Assembly: GCF_016863435.1 (NCBI RefSeq)
Contig: NZ_BOOW01000006.1
Span: 248,001-312,000 of the forward strand
Origin: Sinosporangium siamense
GTDB taxonomy: Bacteria > Actinomycetota > Actinomycetes > Streptosporangiales > Streptosporangiaceae
DNA length: 64,000 nucleotides
Reading direction: 5' to 3'
Below the pieces are notes generated by a model. That model saw only the letters and a program-made list of their open reading frames with translations. It was not told the DNA's origin and did not search any database. The position numbers and the translations under genes are program-made. Below are positions 16,876 through 26,213 of the stretch, in pieces. Every line of letters begins with the position of its first letter. The first letter of the stretch is position 1.

Positions 16876-18300
16876 ATGAGATCGTTGACCGTGGGCCTGG
16901 CGCTGGCGGTGGGCCTGCTGCCCACGCCCCCGGCGGCGGCCCGCAGCGGAGCGGAGTGGAAGCCGTGCGAGGGCACGGAGATCCCGGCGGGCATGCATTG
17001 TGCCGCCGTCGAAGTGCCGGTGGACTGGGCGGATCCCCAAGGGCGAAAAATCACCCTAAAGCTCGCCCGGCTGAAGGCCACGGATCCTGACCGCCGCATC
17101 GGAAGTGTCCTCCACATTCCCGGCGGCCCCGGCGGCAGCGGCATCGACCTCCTGACAAGTACGGCGAACGATCTCGCCGAGCTCAGGCAGCGGTTCGACC
17201 TGGTCGGCTACGACCCCCGCAACACCGAGACTCTGACCCCGGACAGCTGCAGGCGGCCCGCCGTACCCCAACTGGCAGAGCCGCGCAACCGGCGGGAGTA
17301 TCACGCCCAGGCCGCCGCGTTCTCCGCCGCTTTCACCAAGTGCCGCGCCGACGACCGCAGCGGCCTGCTCGGCAACCTGGACTCGCTGTCCGTGGCCCGC
17401 GACATGGACGCGGTGCGCGCGGCCCTCGGCGAGGAGAAGCTGAGCTTCATGGCGAACTCGTACGGCGGTGTGCCCGCCGCGGCCTACATGCGGCTTTTCC
17501 CGCAGCGGATCCGCGCGATGTACCTCGACGGGGTCATCGACCAGGTGTCCGGATGGCACAGCCAGACCCTGCTGGGCTTCCAGGCCATGGAGGAGAGCTT
17601 CGCCCGCTTCGCCGACTGGTGCGGCACCACCACGGCCTGTGCCTTGCACGGTGAGGACGTCGGCAAGGTCTGGCGCGCACTCATCCGGCGGGCCGACCGC
17701 GATCCCCTCCCGGTGGAGTCGCCAGAATTCGGCAAGGGCAAGCTGACCGGCTCGCTTCTACGGTGGTTCAGCTATTCCGTCGACCCCGGCCCCGGCTCGG
17801 AGCGATGGCGTGCCTTCGCCGCCGCGGTCGACAAGGCCCGGCGCGGAGACGGCTCCGCGTTGGCCACCCCCGTGCTCGGCAACTCCCGGGTGTGGTCGAT
17901 GCCGGCCATGATCGGGAAGACCTGCGGCGACGACCGGGGCTACAGCGGATATGCCCAATACCGCGAGTTCCGCCGCCAGGTGCGGAAGGTCTCCCCGAAC
18001 TTCGGCGGAGCGACGTTCGACGCCCTGGGCTGCTCCGGCTGGCCGCGCCCGGTCGCCAACCCGTCCCGCCCCCTCCCAGTCCACGACCTCCCACCCGTCC
18101 TCGGCCTCGGCACCTGGGGGGACTACGGCATCACCGACTCCCTGGTCCGGCTCGTCCCCGGCTCCACCACCGTCCGCTACGACGGCCCTGGCCACGTGAT
18201 GTACGCCGGAGGCGACCCCTGCGCCATCGCCCACGCCACCCGCTACCTCACCGACCTGACCCTCCCCCCGCAGGGCACCGTCTGCCACCCGCCTCAGTAG
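16876..18300 (+). CDS. Secreted alpha/beta hydrolase, tripeptidyl-aminopeptidase (TAP)-like
   Basis: 474 residues. Signal peptide MRSLTVGLALAVGLLPTPPAAA. Catalytic architecture of the Streptomyces TAP/SlpD family: oxyanion loop PGGPGGSG near 81-88, nucleophile in ANSYGG (Ser195; Ala replaces the usual first Gly of GxSxG), a C-terminal TAP-like segment with GTWGDYGITDS, and His in DGPGHVMY. Four to six Cys are compatible with extracellular disulfides. It probably removes N-terminal peptides or hydrolyses esters outside the cell. First gene of the peptide-related block; GGGGGCG lies before ATG. Confidence 0.9.
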   Translation: MRSLTVGLALAVGLLPTPPAAARSGAEWKPCEGTEIPAGMHCAAVEVPVDWADPQGRKITLKLARLKATDPDRRIGSVLHIPGGPGGSGIDLLTSTANDLAELRQRFDLVGYDPRNTETLTPDSCRRPAVPQLAEPRNRREYHAQAAAFSAAFTKCRADDRSGLLGNLDSLSVARDMDAVRAALGEEKLSFMANSYGGVPAAAYMRLFPQRIRAMYLDGVIDQVSGWHSQTLLGFQAMEESFARFADWCGTTTACALHGEDVGKVWRALIRRADRDPLPVESPEFGKGKLTGSLLRWFSYSVDPGPGSERWRAFAAAVDKARRGDGSALATPVLGNSRVWSMPAMIGKTCGDDRGYSGYAQYREFRRQVRKVSPNFGGATFDALGCSGWPRPVANPSRPLPVHDLPPVLGLGTWGDYGITDSLVRLVPGSTTVRYDGPGHVMYAGGDPCAIAHATRYLTDLTLPPQGTVCHPPQ

Positions 18301-18458
18301 AGCCTCCGGCGCTGTCACAGCACACGCGCGCGATCACCGGTGGCCGGACTCTAACCGATGGGCTGGCGTGGACATTTAGGGAGTTGGCACAAGAACCCGC
18401 ACAGTGTTCGTCCGCGCGGCCGAAGCACGGGCCGAGTGGGGTGTTTACGGTCGGGGGC

Positions 18459-20330
18459 ATGGCTCGCGTCACGATCGACGATCTGTATCGTCTCGAATTC
18501 CCCGGCGACCCCCAACTCCACCCCGATGGGACCAAGGTCGCCTACACCGTCACTCGCGCGAACCGCGACAAGGACGAGAACACCTCCGAGATCTGGCTCG
18601 CCGCGCCGGGAACCGCGCCGCGGCGGCTGACCGGGGGGCCGCGTGACTCCTCTCCGCAGTGGTCGCCCGACGGCCGTACGCTGGCCTTTCTCCGCGCCGC
18701 GGACGGGGCGCCGCAGATCTGGCTGCTGCCGATGGACGGCGGTGAGGCGCGGCGGCTCACGGAGGCGAAGCTGGGGGCGGGGGCGCCGGTCTGGTCTCCC
18801 GACGGCACCGCGATCGTCTACGCCGGGCCGCACGGCGAGCCGGACCCCAATGCGCCGGTCGCCGACGACCGGCTCGATCACAAGGCGGACGGCTCGGGCC
18901 TGCTGCGCGGGCTGCGCATGCACCTCGTCACGGTCGACGTCGCGAGCGGCGCGGCCACGCAGGTCACCTCGGGTGACTTCCACGCGGGCAGCCCGGCCTG
19001 GTCGCCCGACGGATCCCGGCTGGCGTTCGTGTCGAACATGGACTCCGAGCGCGATCTCGTGGCGGGCAGCCACGTCTACACCGTGGAGGCCGCGGGCGGC
19101 GAGCCCAAGGTGCTGACCGAGCCGGACTTCATCTGCACAGGCGTGTGGTGGCACGGCGAGCGCCTGCTGGCCGTCGGCTGGCAGGGCGGGCCCGACGGCC
19201 ACCAGCGCCTCTACGAGATCGACGGGTCGGACCTGACCGAGCTCGCCGAGGGGCTGGACCGGAACATCATGGTCGGCTCGGCGGCCTACCCGGGGGCGGC
19301 GCCGCAGCTCCTCGGGGACGAGGTCGTCTTCTGCGCCCGGGACCGCGGCTTCACCCACGCCTACCGCGCCCCCGGCGAGAAGATCATCGGTGACGACCTG
19401 GTCGTCAGCGGCATGAGCGTGGCCGCCGGCCGCATCGCCTACGTGGCGGGCAGCCCCCGGTCGGCGGGCGAGCTGTTCGTCACCGACCTCACCGAGACGA
19501 CGCAGCTCACGGACCACGCCCTGGCGGACGTGGAGCTGTTCAAGCCCGAGACCCGCGTGTTCACCGCCCCGGACGGCACGCCGGTGGAGGCCTTCATCCT
19601 GGCCGACCCGGACCGCGAGCCCGGCCCGGCGCCGCTGCTGCTCGACATCCACGGCGGCCCGCACAACGCCTGGGCGCCGGTGTTCGACGGGGTGCACCTC
19701 TACCACCAGGTGCTGGCCGCGCAGGGCTGGACCGTACTCACCGTGAACCCCCGCGCCAGCGACGGGTACGGCGAAGCCTTCTACACCGCCGCAGTCGGAG
19801 CGTGGGGCATCGCCGACACAGGCGACTTCCTCACCCCGCTGGACGTGCTGGTCGCGGAGGGGGTCGCCGATCCGGCGCGGCTCGCGGTGACCGGCTACAG
19901 TTACGGCGGCTACATGACGTGCTGGCTCACCACCAAGACCGACCGCTTCGCGGCGGCGATCCCCGGTGGTGTCGTCACCGACCTGGTGAGCATGTCGGGC
20001 ACCTCCGACGCGGGGCTGCATCTCAAGAACCACGAGTGCGGCGCCGACCTGGCCGCCCAGTCGCCGATGACCTTCGTCGAGCAGGTCACCACGCCGACGC
20101 TCATCCTCCACGGCCAGGACGACGACCGCTGCCCAATGGGGCAGGCCGAGCAGTGGTTCGCGGCGCTCCGTGAGCGCAAGGTGCCGGTTCGCCTGGTGCG
20201 TTACCCGGGTGGGTCCCACCTCTTCATCGTCAATGGCCGTCCGTCACACCGTCGTGACTACAACGAAAGGATCGTTTCGTGGCTGGAGCAGTGGATCCCG
20301 GGCGCTGGGGTACCCGACTCGCAGAGCTGA
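18459..20330 (+). CDS. S9 family peptidase (prolyl-oligopeptidase/acylaminoacyl-peptidase type)
   Basis: 623 residues from ATG 18459; no signal peptide, so cytoplasmic. Residues about 1-370 form a WD/TolB-like beta propeller with repeated SPDG motifs (PQWSPDGRTLAFL, PVWSPDGTAIVYA, PAWSPDGSRLAFV). The C-terminal hydrolase has DIHGGPHNAW, nucleophile GYSYGGYM near Ser480, Asp in LILHGQDDDRCP and His in YPGGSHLF. It cleaves short peptides, matching the peptide importer downstream. A -10-like TACGGT seven bases before ATG suggests a leaderless mRNA. Its last 52 bases overlap the next gene. Confidence 0.95.
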   Translation: MARVTIDDLYRLEFPGDPQLHPDGTKVAYTVTRANRDKDENTSEIWLAAPGTAPRRLTGGPRDSSPQWSPDGRTLAFLRAADGAPQIWLLPMDGGEARRLTEAKLGAGAPVWSPDGTAIVYAGPHGEPDPNAPVADDRLDHKADGSGLLRGLRMHLVTVDVASGAATQVTSGDFHAGSPAWSPDGSRLAFVSNMDSERDLVAGSHVYTVEAAGGEPKVLTEPDFICTGVWWHGERLLAVGWQGGPDGHQRLYEIDGSDLTELAEGLDRNIMVGSAAYPGAAPQLLGDEVVFCARDRGFTHAYRAPGEKIIGDDLVVSGMSVAAGRIAYVAGSPRSAGELFVTDLTETTQLTDHALADVELFKPETRVFTAPDGTPVEAFILADPDREPGPAPLLLDIHGGPHNAWAPVFDGVHLYHQVLAAQGWTVLTVNPRASDGYGEAFYTAAVGAWGIADTGDFLTPLDVLVAEGVADPARLAVTGYSYGGYMTCWLTTKTDRFAAAIPGGVVTDLVSMSGTSDAGLHLKNHECGADLAAQSPMTFVEQVTTPTLILHGQDDDRCPMGQAEQWFAALRERKVPVRLVRYPGGSHLFIVNGRPSHRRDYNERIVSWLEQWIPGAGVPDSQS

Positions 20331-21607
20331 TCGCCGAATACGAGGTTCCCGGCGCGACGCTCGCCTTCCTGCACGACGGGGAGGTGCATGAGTTCGCGGC
20401 GGGGGTGCTCAACACGGCCACCGGGGTCGAGGCGACGCCCGATTCGTTGTTCCAGATCGGTTCCATCACCAAGGTGTGGACCGCGACGCAGATCATGCTG
20501 CTGGTCGAAGAGGGCAGGCTCACCCTGGACACCCCGGTGATCGAGGTGCTGCCGGAGTTCACGCTGCCCGATCCGGAGATCGCCAAGCAGGTCACCATCC
20601 GGCACCTGCTGTCGCACACCTCGGGCATCGACGGCGACCTGTTCACCGACGAGCCCGGCCGCGGCGACGACTGCGTCGAGAAGTATGTGGCGCTCTGCGC
20701 AGACCTCAGGCAGAACCACCCCATCGGTGTGACCCAGTCGTACTGCAACTCCGGCTTCGTCATCGCGGGCCGCGTGATCGAGCGGCTCACCGGCAAGGTG
20801 TGGGACGCCGCGCTGCGCGAGCAGATCATCGAGCCGCTGGGGCTGACCCACACTTACACGCTGCCCGAGGACGTGCTGCGTTTCCGCGCGGCGATGGGCC
20901 ATGAGGACGGCAAGCCCGCGCCGGTGTGGATGTTGCCGCGATCGGTCGGCCCGGCCGGTCTGATCTGCGCCCGGGCCCGCGACGTGGTCGAGTTCGGCCG
21001 CGCGCACCTGTCCGGCAGGCTGCTGAAGCGGCCCGAGGCCATGTGGGAGCCGCAGGTCGCGATCCCGAACCCGCACACTCTCGGCGGCCACTGGGGCGTC
21101 GGCTGGATCCTCTCGGAGTGGGACGGCCACAAGGTCGTCTCGCACGGCGGCAACACCATCGGCCAGTCCGCGATGCTGTGGGTGCTGCCCGGCTCGGGCA
21201 CGGTCGCCTGCCTGCTGGTCAACGGCGGCCAGAGCGGCTCGATCGAGCACGCGGTGGCCACCGAGCTGTTCGCCGAACTCCTCGGCATCGCCGTACCTCC
21301 CGTGCTCGGGCCGCCGGCGGAGCCGGTGACCGTGGACGTGGAGCGTTACGTCGGGGTCTACGAGCGGGTCGGCGGTCGCATCACCTTCACCAATGAGAAC
21401 AACGAGTTCCGGGTGAAATATGAGGCCACCGGTGCGCTCGCCGCCGTGAGCGAGCCCATGGAGGCCACGCTGATCCCGGTGGACGAGCGGACCTTCGTCG
21501 GGAAGTTCCGCGACGACCCCTCCTGGGCGTCGCTGGTCTTCTACGAGATCGCCGACGGCACGCCGTATGTCCACTTCGGAGTGCGTGCGACGCCCAAGGT
21601 GGCATGA
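20279..21607 (+). CDS. Serine hydrolase, class C beta-lactamase/D-aminopeptidase family
   Basis: 442 residues from GTG 20279 with AAAGGA upstream; it starts inside the end of the S9 peptidase gene, so the two are co-translated. Motifs: SxxK as SITK (Ser62), YxN as YCN (Tyr155) and the third motif HGG in VVSHGGNTIG near 288. The last 110 residues form an added beta-barrel-like domain (VDVERYVGVYERVGGRITF), as in D-aminopeptidases and esterases of this family. No signal peptide. Together with the S9 enzyme it suggests intracellular peptide or amide hydrolysis rather than antibiotic resistance. Confidence 0.92.
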   Translation: MAGAVDPGRWGTRLAELIAEYEVPGATLAFLHDGEVHEFAAGVLNTATGVEATPDSLFQIGSITKVWTATQIMLLVEEGRLTLDTPVIEVLPEFTLPDPEIAKQVTIRHLLSHTSGIDGDLFTDEPGRGDDCVEKYVALCADLRQNHPIGVTQSYCNSGFVIAGRVIERLTGKVWDAALREQIIEPLGLTHTYTLPEDVLRFRAAMGHEDGKPAPVWMLPRSVGPAGLICARARDVVEFGRAHLSGRLLKRPEAMWEPQVAIPNPHTLGGHWGVGWILSEWDGHKVVSHGGNTIGQSAMLWVLPGSGTVACLLVNGGQSGSIEHAVATELFAELLGIAVPPVLGPPAEPVTVDVERYVGVYERVGGRITFTNENNEFRVKYEATGALAAVSEPMEATLIPVDERTFVGKFRDDPSWASLVFYEIADGTPYVHFGVRATPKVA

Positions 21608-21670
21608 GATCCACGGCGGGGGCCCCGTCGCGCCGGGCCCCCGCCGTACCCCCTGGTTCTAAGGAGTGTT

Positions 21671-22549
21671 GTGAGCGTCGAGCAGCGGATCGCGGACGTC
21701 TTCGCCGAGGCGGACGCCGAGGGGTTTGTCCACGTGCGTGAGGTCGACGGGACGGCCGAGGCGGGGCTTGCGCCCGACGCGCCGGTCGTGCTGGCGTCGG
21801 TCTTCAAAGTGCCGGTTCTGGTGGAATACGCGCGGCAGGTCGCGGCGGGCACGCTCGATCCCGGCGAACAGGTCAGCGTGACCGAGGACTACAAGGACGG
21901 CGGCATCGGCACGTCGGGCTGTCTGGACGATGTGACGCTGAGCGTGCGCGACGCCGCCCACTTCATGATCACCCAGAGCGACAACGCGGCGACCGACCTG
22001 CTGATGCACAAGGTCGGCCTGGAGAACGTGCGCGCCACCCTCGCCGAGCTGGGGCTCAAGCAGACCCGCATCATCGGCGACTGCCGGACGCTGCTCGCCA
22101 CCGTGCTCACCGACCTCGGCATCTCCTCCTGGGAGGAGATGGGGGACATGGGCGAGGAGCGGATCAGGGCGCTGTCGGTGCTCGACCCCGCGAAGACCAC
22201 GGCGAGCACCCCGCGCGAGATCACCACCCTGCTGTCGGCGATCTGGCGCGACGAGGCCGGTCCCGCCGGGGCGTGCGCGGAGGTACGCAGGATCATGGGC
22301 AACCAGGTCTGGCCGCACCGGTTGTCCTCGGGCTTCGGCGACGAGGTGCGCATCGGCGCCAAGACCGGCACCCTCATGGGGGTCCGCAACGAGGCCGGAG
22401 TCCTCACCTTCCCTGACGGGAAGCGTTATGCCGCGGCGGTGTTCGTGCGGCCCCGCGGGCTCGGCCTGCGGTTGCCGAAGGCCGACGCGTCGATCGGCGC
22501 GGCGGCGAAGATCGCTGTCGACCATCTTCGTGCCGGAGGACAGCCCTGA
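21671..22549 (+). CDS. Serine hydrolase, class A beta-lactamase-like
   Basis: 292 residues from GTG 21671, AAGGAG seven bases before. SxxK is SVFK (Ser43), SDN is present in TQSDNAATD (Ser103), and KTG in AKTGTLMGV near 231. The Glu166 loop of true beta-lactamases is not clear, and there is no signal peptide, so an intracellular peptidase or amidase is more likely than a resistance enzyme. It follows the class C homologue by 63 bp. Confidence 0.88.
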   Translation: MSVEQRIADVFAEADAEGFVHVREVDGTAEAGLAPDAPVVLASVFKVPVLVEYARQVAAGTLDPGEQVSVTEDYKDGGIGTSGCLDDVTLSVRDAAHFMITQSDNAATDLLMHKVGLENVRATLAELGLKQTRIIGDCRTLLATVLTDLGISSWEEMGDMGEERIRALSVLDPAKTTASTPREITTLLSAIWRDEAGPAGACAEVRRIMGNQVWPHRLSSGFGDEVRIGAKTGTLMGVRNEAGVLTFPDGKRYAAAVFVRPRGLGLRLPKADASIGAAAKIAVDHLRAGGQP

Positions 22550-22584
22550 AGTCAAATGTCGTCTACTCCCACTATCGTGAGGAG

Positions 22585-24174
22585 ATGACGAATCGTCCGC
22601 GTGCCAGCCTGCGTCGAATCCTCGATGACCTGGGCAGCACGCTGCTGGACGTAGCCGCGTCCCCGGGCGAGCTCGACGCCGAGGTCACCGGGGTGCACAT
22701 CTACGACCCGCTCGACGAGGTGTTCTTCCCCGAGGGCGGGCTGGTGCTCGCCGTCGGAGTCGAGGGGGCCGAGCGCATCTGCGCCCTGCTCGACGAGGCG
22801 AAGACCGTGGCGGGCGTCGTCGTCAAACAACCCGTCGACGTGGACGAACGGGTGCGGGCCAAGGTCCTTGAGACCGGCGTCGCGCTGCTCGGGCTCACCC
22901 GTGCCGCCTCCTGGGCGCAGGTGGCGGCTCTGATGCGGTCGCTGCTGGCCGAGGGGGCGATCAGCGACCCGGGCGAGAGCACGCCGGACGACCTGTTCGC
23001 GCTGGCCAACGCGGTCTGCGCGCTGCTCGACGCGCCGATCACGATCGAGGACCGCTCCTCGCGGGTGCTCGCCTTCTCCGGGCGGCAGGACGAGGCCGAC
23101 CCGAGCCGGGTCGAGACCGTGCTCGGGCGGCAGGTGCCGGAGAAATACCGGCGCATGCTTGAGGAGGGCGGCTACTTCCGTCAGCTCTACCAGAGCCGCG
23201 AGCCGATCCTGATCTCACCGGGGATCGACGTGCTGCCCCGGGTGGCGATCGCGGTGCGGTCGGGCGACGAGATCCTCGGCTCCATCTGGGCGGCGGTCCG
23301 CGAGCCCCTCTCCGATCAGCGCCGGGTCGCGCTGATCGACGCGGCGAAGATCGTGGCGCTCCAGTTGCTGCGGCAGCGCGCGGGCGCCGACACCCAGCGC
23401 CGGCTCAAGGCGGACCTGCTGTCCACGGTCCTCGCGGGCGGCAAGGAGGCGGCCGAGGCCGCGGGCCGGCTCGGGGTCGCCAGCGAACGCCTCTGCGTGC
23501 TCGCCGCCCAGCTCAGCGAGGACACCGCGAGTGACGCGGCCCACCGGGAGGGTGACCGGCAGCGGTTCTGCGACGCGCTCGCGCTTCACGTTGGAGCGAT
23601 CCATCCCAAGGCCGCGGCGGCGCTGGTCGGGTCGGTGGCTTATGCCATACTCCCGCTGCACGCGAGCGGGGAAGAGGAGACGCGGGCCGTGCGGGTCGCG
23701 CAGAGTTTCCTCACCCGGGTCGGGCCGCGGCACTCCGGCAACATCGGCGTGGGGCGGCTCGCGGCCAACCTCGCCGAGGTGTCGAGATCGCGCACCGACG
23801 CCGACCGCGCGCTGCGTGTGCTGCGGTCACGGGGGGAGACCGGGCAGGTGGCGGGTTATACGGCCGTGCACTTCGAGTCGCTGCTGCTCCAGCTCGGCGA
23901 CCTCGTCACGGCCGAGGAGCAGAGCCCGACCGGGCCCTACCAGCGGCTGCTGCGGCACGACGCCGAGCACGGCACCGGGCTTGTGGCCACGCTCAAGGCC
24001 TATCTGGACGCCTTCGGGGACGTCAACGCGGCCTCGGCGGCGGTGCATGTGCACCCGAACACGTTCCGCTACCGGCTGCGCCGGCTGACCGAGATCGGGG
24101 GGCTCGACCTCGCCGACCCCGACGCCAGGCTGGCCGTGACGTTGCAGATGCGGATTTTCGAGCACCGGAATTAG
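22585..24174 (+). CDS. PucR-family transcriptional regulator
   Basis: 529 residues. The N-terminal sensory part carries PurC-like text (VTGVHIYDPLDEVFFPEGGLVLAVG) and a GAF-like middle (TIEDRSSRVLAFSG). The C-terminal helix-turn-helix (residues about 465-525) reads LKAYLDAFGDVNAASAAVHVHPNTFRYRLRR, split here only by its length; this is the HTH_30 PucR signature. Relatives control purine, amino-acid or peptide catabolism. It sits between the peptidase genes and the binding-protein genes, so it may control either set. Single-stranded transcription direction matches both sides. Confidence 0.92.
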   Translation: MTNRPRASLRRILDDLGSTLLDVAASPGELDAEVTGVHIYDPLDEVFFPEGGLVLAVGVEGAERICALLDEAKTVAGVVVKQPVDVDERVRAKVLETGVALLGLTRAASWAQVAALMRSLLAEGAISDPGESTPDDLFALANAVCALLDAPITIEDRSSRVLAFSGRQDEADPSRVETVLGRQVPEKYRRMLEEGGYFRQLYQSREPILISPGIDVLPRVAIAVRSGDEILGSIWAAVREPLSDQRRVALIDAAKIVALQLLRQRAGADTQRRLKADLLSTVLAGGKEAAEAAGRLGVASERLCVLAAQLSEDTASDAAHREGDRQRFCDALALHVGAIHPKAAAALVGSVAYAILPLHASGEEETRAVRVAQSFLTRVGPRHSGNIGVGRLAANLAEVSRSRTDADRALRVLRSRGETGQVAGYTAVHFESLLLQLGDLVTAEEQSPTGPYQRLLRHDAEHGTGLVATLKAYLDAFGDVNAASAAVHVHPNTFRYRLRRLTEIGGLDLADPDARLAVTLQMRIFEHRN

Positions 24175-24258
24175 AGGATCGAGCTTCGAATTCGCCGCCA
24201 AGGCCGTGAAAGACCGCCTCCTCCGCATAATCACGTCGTGACAGCCGTGTTCTTCAGT

Positions 24259-24315
24259 GGTCTTCGAACGGCGGCACGAGGCGTGCTTCTCTTTTCGTCG
24301 ACATGAACGAAGACC
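24259..24315 (+). promoter_or_regulatory. 57-bp inverted-repeat element, copy 1, upstream of the first peptide-binding gene
   Basis: GGTCTTCG at 24259-24266 and CGAAGACC at 24308-24315 are perfect inverted repeats at the ends of a 57-bp block. Inside are CGGCAC and TTTTCGTCG. A GGTG...CACCACC pair follows (24322-24325, 24346-24352), then GGAG before ATG 24380. The same arrangement precedes the next two binding-protein genes. It may be a structured mRNA leader or a two-part operator. Confidence 0.65.
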
Positions 24316-24379
24316 TTCATCGGTGCCGGAGGGAAGGGTGTGGGACACCACCCCCTCTCCTTTCCCGTCTGGAGTCCCC

Positions 24380-25972
24380 ATGCGAAGCACAGCGTTAGCC
24401 GCTCTCGGCGCACTCGGTCTTCTCGCCGCCGCCTGCGGTGGCGGAGGGGAATCCGGGGGCGGCGGTAACGTCGCCTCCGCGGAGAACGCCACTTTCACCG
24501 CCGCGATCGGCGCCGACCCCGGGCTTCTGGACCCGGCGACGGGTGTCCTGTCGATCACCAACTTCGCGTTGAAGTTCGCCTATGACTCGCTGGTGCACAA
24601 CGAAGACGGCAAGGTCGTCTCCGGGCTGGCCGAGAAGTGGGACGTTAAGCCCGACTCGGTGACCTTCACGATCCGCAAGGACGTGACGTGTTCAGACGGC
24701 TCCAAGGTCACGCCGTCGCAGATCGCGCAGAACTTCACCCACATCGCCGATCCCGCCACCAAGTCACCGATCTACGGTGTCCTCGTGCCCGCCGGGATCG
24801 TCGCCAAGGCGGACGACGCCGCGAATACGGTGACGATCAGCACGCCCAAGCCGTACAGCTTCCTCCTGGACGCCGCGTCGGGGATCTACATCGTCTGCGG
24901 CAAGGGGCTGGAGGACCGTTCCCTGCTGGCCAAGGGGACGTCGGGCAGCGGTCCCTACACGCTGGCCTCCTCGGTTTCGGGTGACAACTACACCTTCACC
25001 AAACGTGAGGGCTACACGTGGGGGCCGGGTGGCAAGGGCAACTCGGAGCCGGGCCAGCCGGGCAAGGTCGTGTTGAAGGTCGTGCCCAACGAGCAGACCG
25101 CCGCCAACCTCCTCATTTCCGGCGAGGTCAACAGTGTGAAGGTGTTCGGTGAGGACCGCCCGCGGCTGGAGGCCGCCCCCGGTCTGACGAGGTCTGTGGG
25201 AGGCGCGGGCAACGGACAGTTCTTCTACAACCAGAAGGACGGGCTGCCCGGCAGCGAGCTGGAGGTGCGCAAGGCGCTCACCCAGGCGGTGGACCTGCAG
25301 GAACTCGGCAAGATCGCCACCGGTGGCAAGGGCAGGCCCGTCAACGGACTCGGCATCGAAGGCATGGAACCCTGCACCGACGACAGCGTCACGGGCGCAC
25401 TGCCGGCCTTCGACCCCGCCGCCGCAGCGGCCGCCCTGGACGCGGCGGGCTGGAAGACCGGTGCGGACGGCATCCGGGTGAAGAACGGCAAACGGCTCAC
25501 CATCCGCTATGTCTACGGCACCACCCGGGGCGCGGGCATCGTGGCCGGCGCCGAATATCTCGCGGGAGTGTGGAAGAAGGCGGGCGTCGAGGTCAAACTC
25601 AACGGGATCATCGACACCAAGCTGGCCGAGGTCCTGAACAGCAGCGGTGACTGGGACGTGATCTGGTTGCCCATCGGCGTCACGAACCCCTCGCAGCTGA
25701 TGGGCTTCTTCTCCGGCCCCTCCGCGCCGAAGGGGGCGAACTTCGGTCACCTCGACAACAAGACCTATGTCGAGAAGGCCACCGAGGCCCTGAAGACGCC
25801 CGGTCCCGAGGGGTGCAAGCTCTGGGCCGAGGCCGAGCGGGCGCTGTTCACCAACTTCGACCTGATTCCGGTAGTCGAGAACACCGTTCTGTTCGCCAAC
25901 AAGGGCGCCACGAACAAGTTCTTCGGCGACCAGATCGTCCCCACCTCGATTCGTATGACCGGCTCCAGCTGA
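24380..25972 (+). CDS. Peptide ABC transporter substrate-binding lipoprotein, paralogue 1
   Basis: 530 residues, SBP family 5 (DppA/OppA type). Signal peptide with lipobox LAAAC, then a Gly-rich linker. Family features: GADPGLLDPATG, LVHNEDGKVVSGLAEKWDVK and a C-terminal LIPVVENTVLFANKGA. It would capture oligopeptides (or nickel-chelate-like ligands) for the Dpp permease encoded 3.5 kb downstream. ATG 24380 is chosen for the adjacent GGAG and lipobox position. Followed by a strong terminator, so it is transcribed apart from paralogue 2. Confidence 0.92.
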   Translation: MRSTALAALGALGLLAAACGGGGESGGGGNVASAENATFTAAIGADPGLLDPATGVLSITNFALKFAYDSLVHNEDGKVVSGLAEKWDVKPDSVTFTIRKDVTCSDGSKVTPSQIAQNFTHIADPATKSPIYGVLVPAGIVAKADDAANTVTISTPKPYSFLLDAASGIYIVCGKGLEDRSLLAKGTSGSGPYTLASSVSGDNYTFTKREGYTWGPGGKGNSEPGQPGKVVLKVVPNEQTAANLLISGEVNSVKVFGEDRPRLEAAPGLTRSVGGAGNGQFFYNQKDGLPGSELEVRKALTQAVDLQELGKIATGGKGRPVNGLGIEGMEPCTDDSVTGALPAFDPAAAAAALDAAGWKTGADGIRVKNGKRLTIRYVYGTTRGAGIVAGAEYLAGVWKKAGVEVKLNGIIDTKLAEVLNSSGDWDVIWLPIGVTNPSQLMGFFSGPSAPKGANFGHLDNKTYVEKATEALKTPGPEGCKLWAEAERALFTNFDLIPVVENTVLFANKGATNKFFGDQIVPTSIRMTGSS

Positions 25973-25987
25973 GAGCCGTCCGTCCAG

Positions 25988-26027
25988 AAAGGCGGGTCAC
26001 CCGGTGTTTTCCGGGTGACCCGCCTTT
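25988..26027 (+). terminator. Intrinsic terminator after binding protein 1
   Basis: A perfect 17-bp stem, AAAGGCGGGTCACCCGG against its complement at 26011-26027, with loop TGTTTT. The 3' arm ends CCTTT, followed by CGCG. It begins 15 bases after the stop. Confidence 0.88.
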
Positions 26028-26094
26028 CGCGTATGGTGAAGCACCTTTTCGTAGCGCCGGGTCCGGTGTTCGGGTTCTCGCCTGCCTGGCGGAA

Positions 26095-26151
26095 GATCTT
26101 CGAGCAACGGCACCAGTGGCGAAACATATTTTGTCCGACGGGATGAAGACC
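26095..26151 (+). promoter_or_regulatory. 57-bp inverted-repeat element, copy 2
   Basis: GATCTTCG at 26095-26102 and TGAAGACC at 26144-26151, again spanning 57 bp. The interior has CAACGGCACCA and TTTTGTCCG, nearly identical to copy 3. GGTG at 26158 and CACCACC at 26179-26185 follow. It lies 62 bases before ATG 26214. Confidence 0.65.
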
Positions 26152-26213
26152 GCATTTGGTGTCGCCAAGGAGGCTATACACCACCTCTCCCGCCCCCTAT
26201 GGAGCCACCTGAT

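Noticed and set aside
20279-22549. Beta-lactam resistance genes
   Set aside because: Both have the SxxK fold but no signal peptide, and they lie among peptidase and peptide-uptake genes; peptidase or esterase roles fit better.
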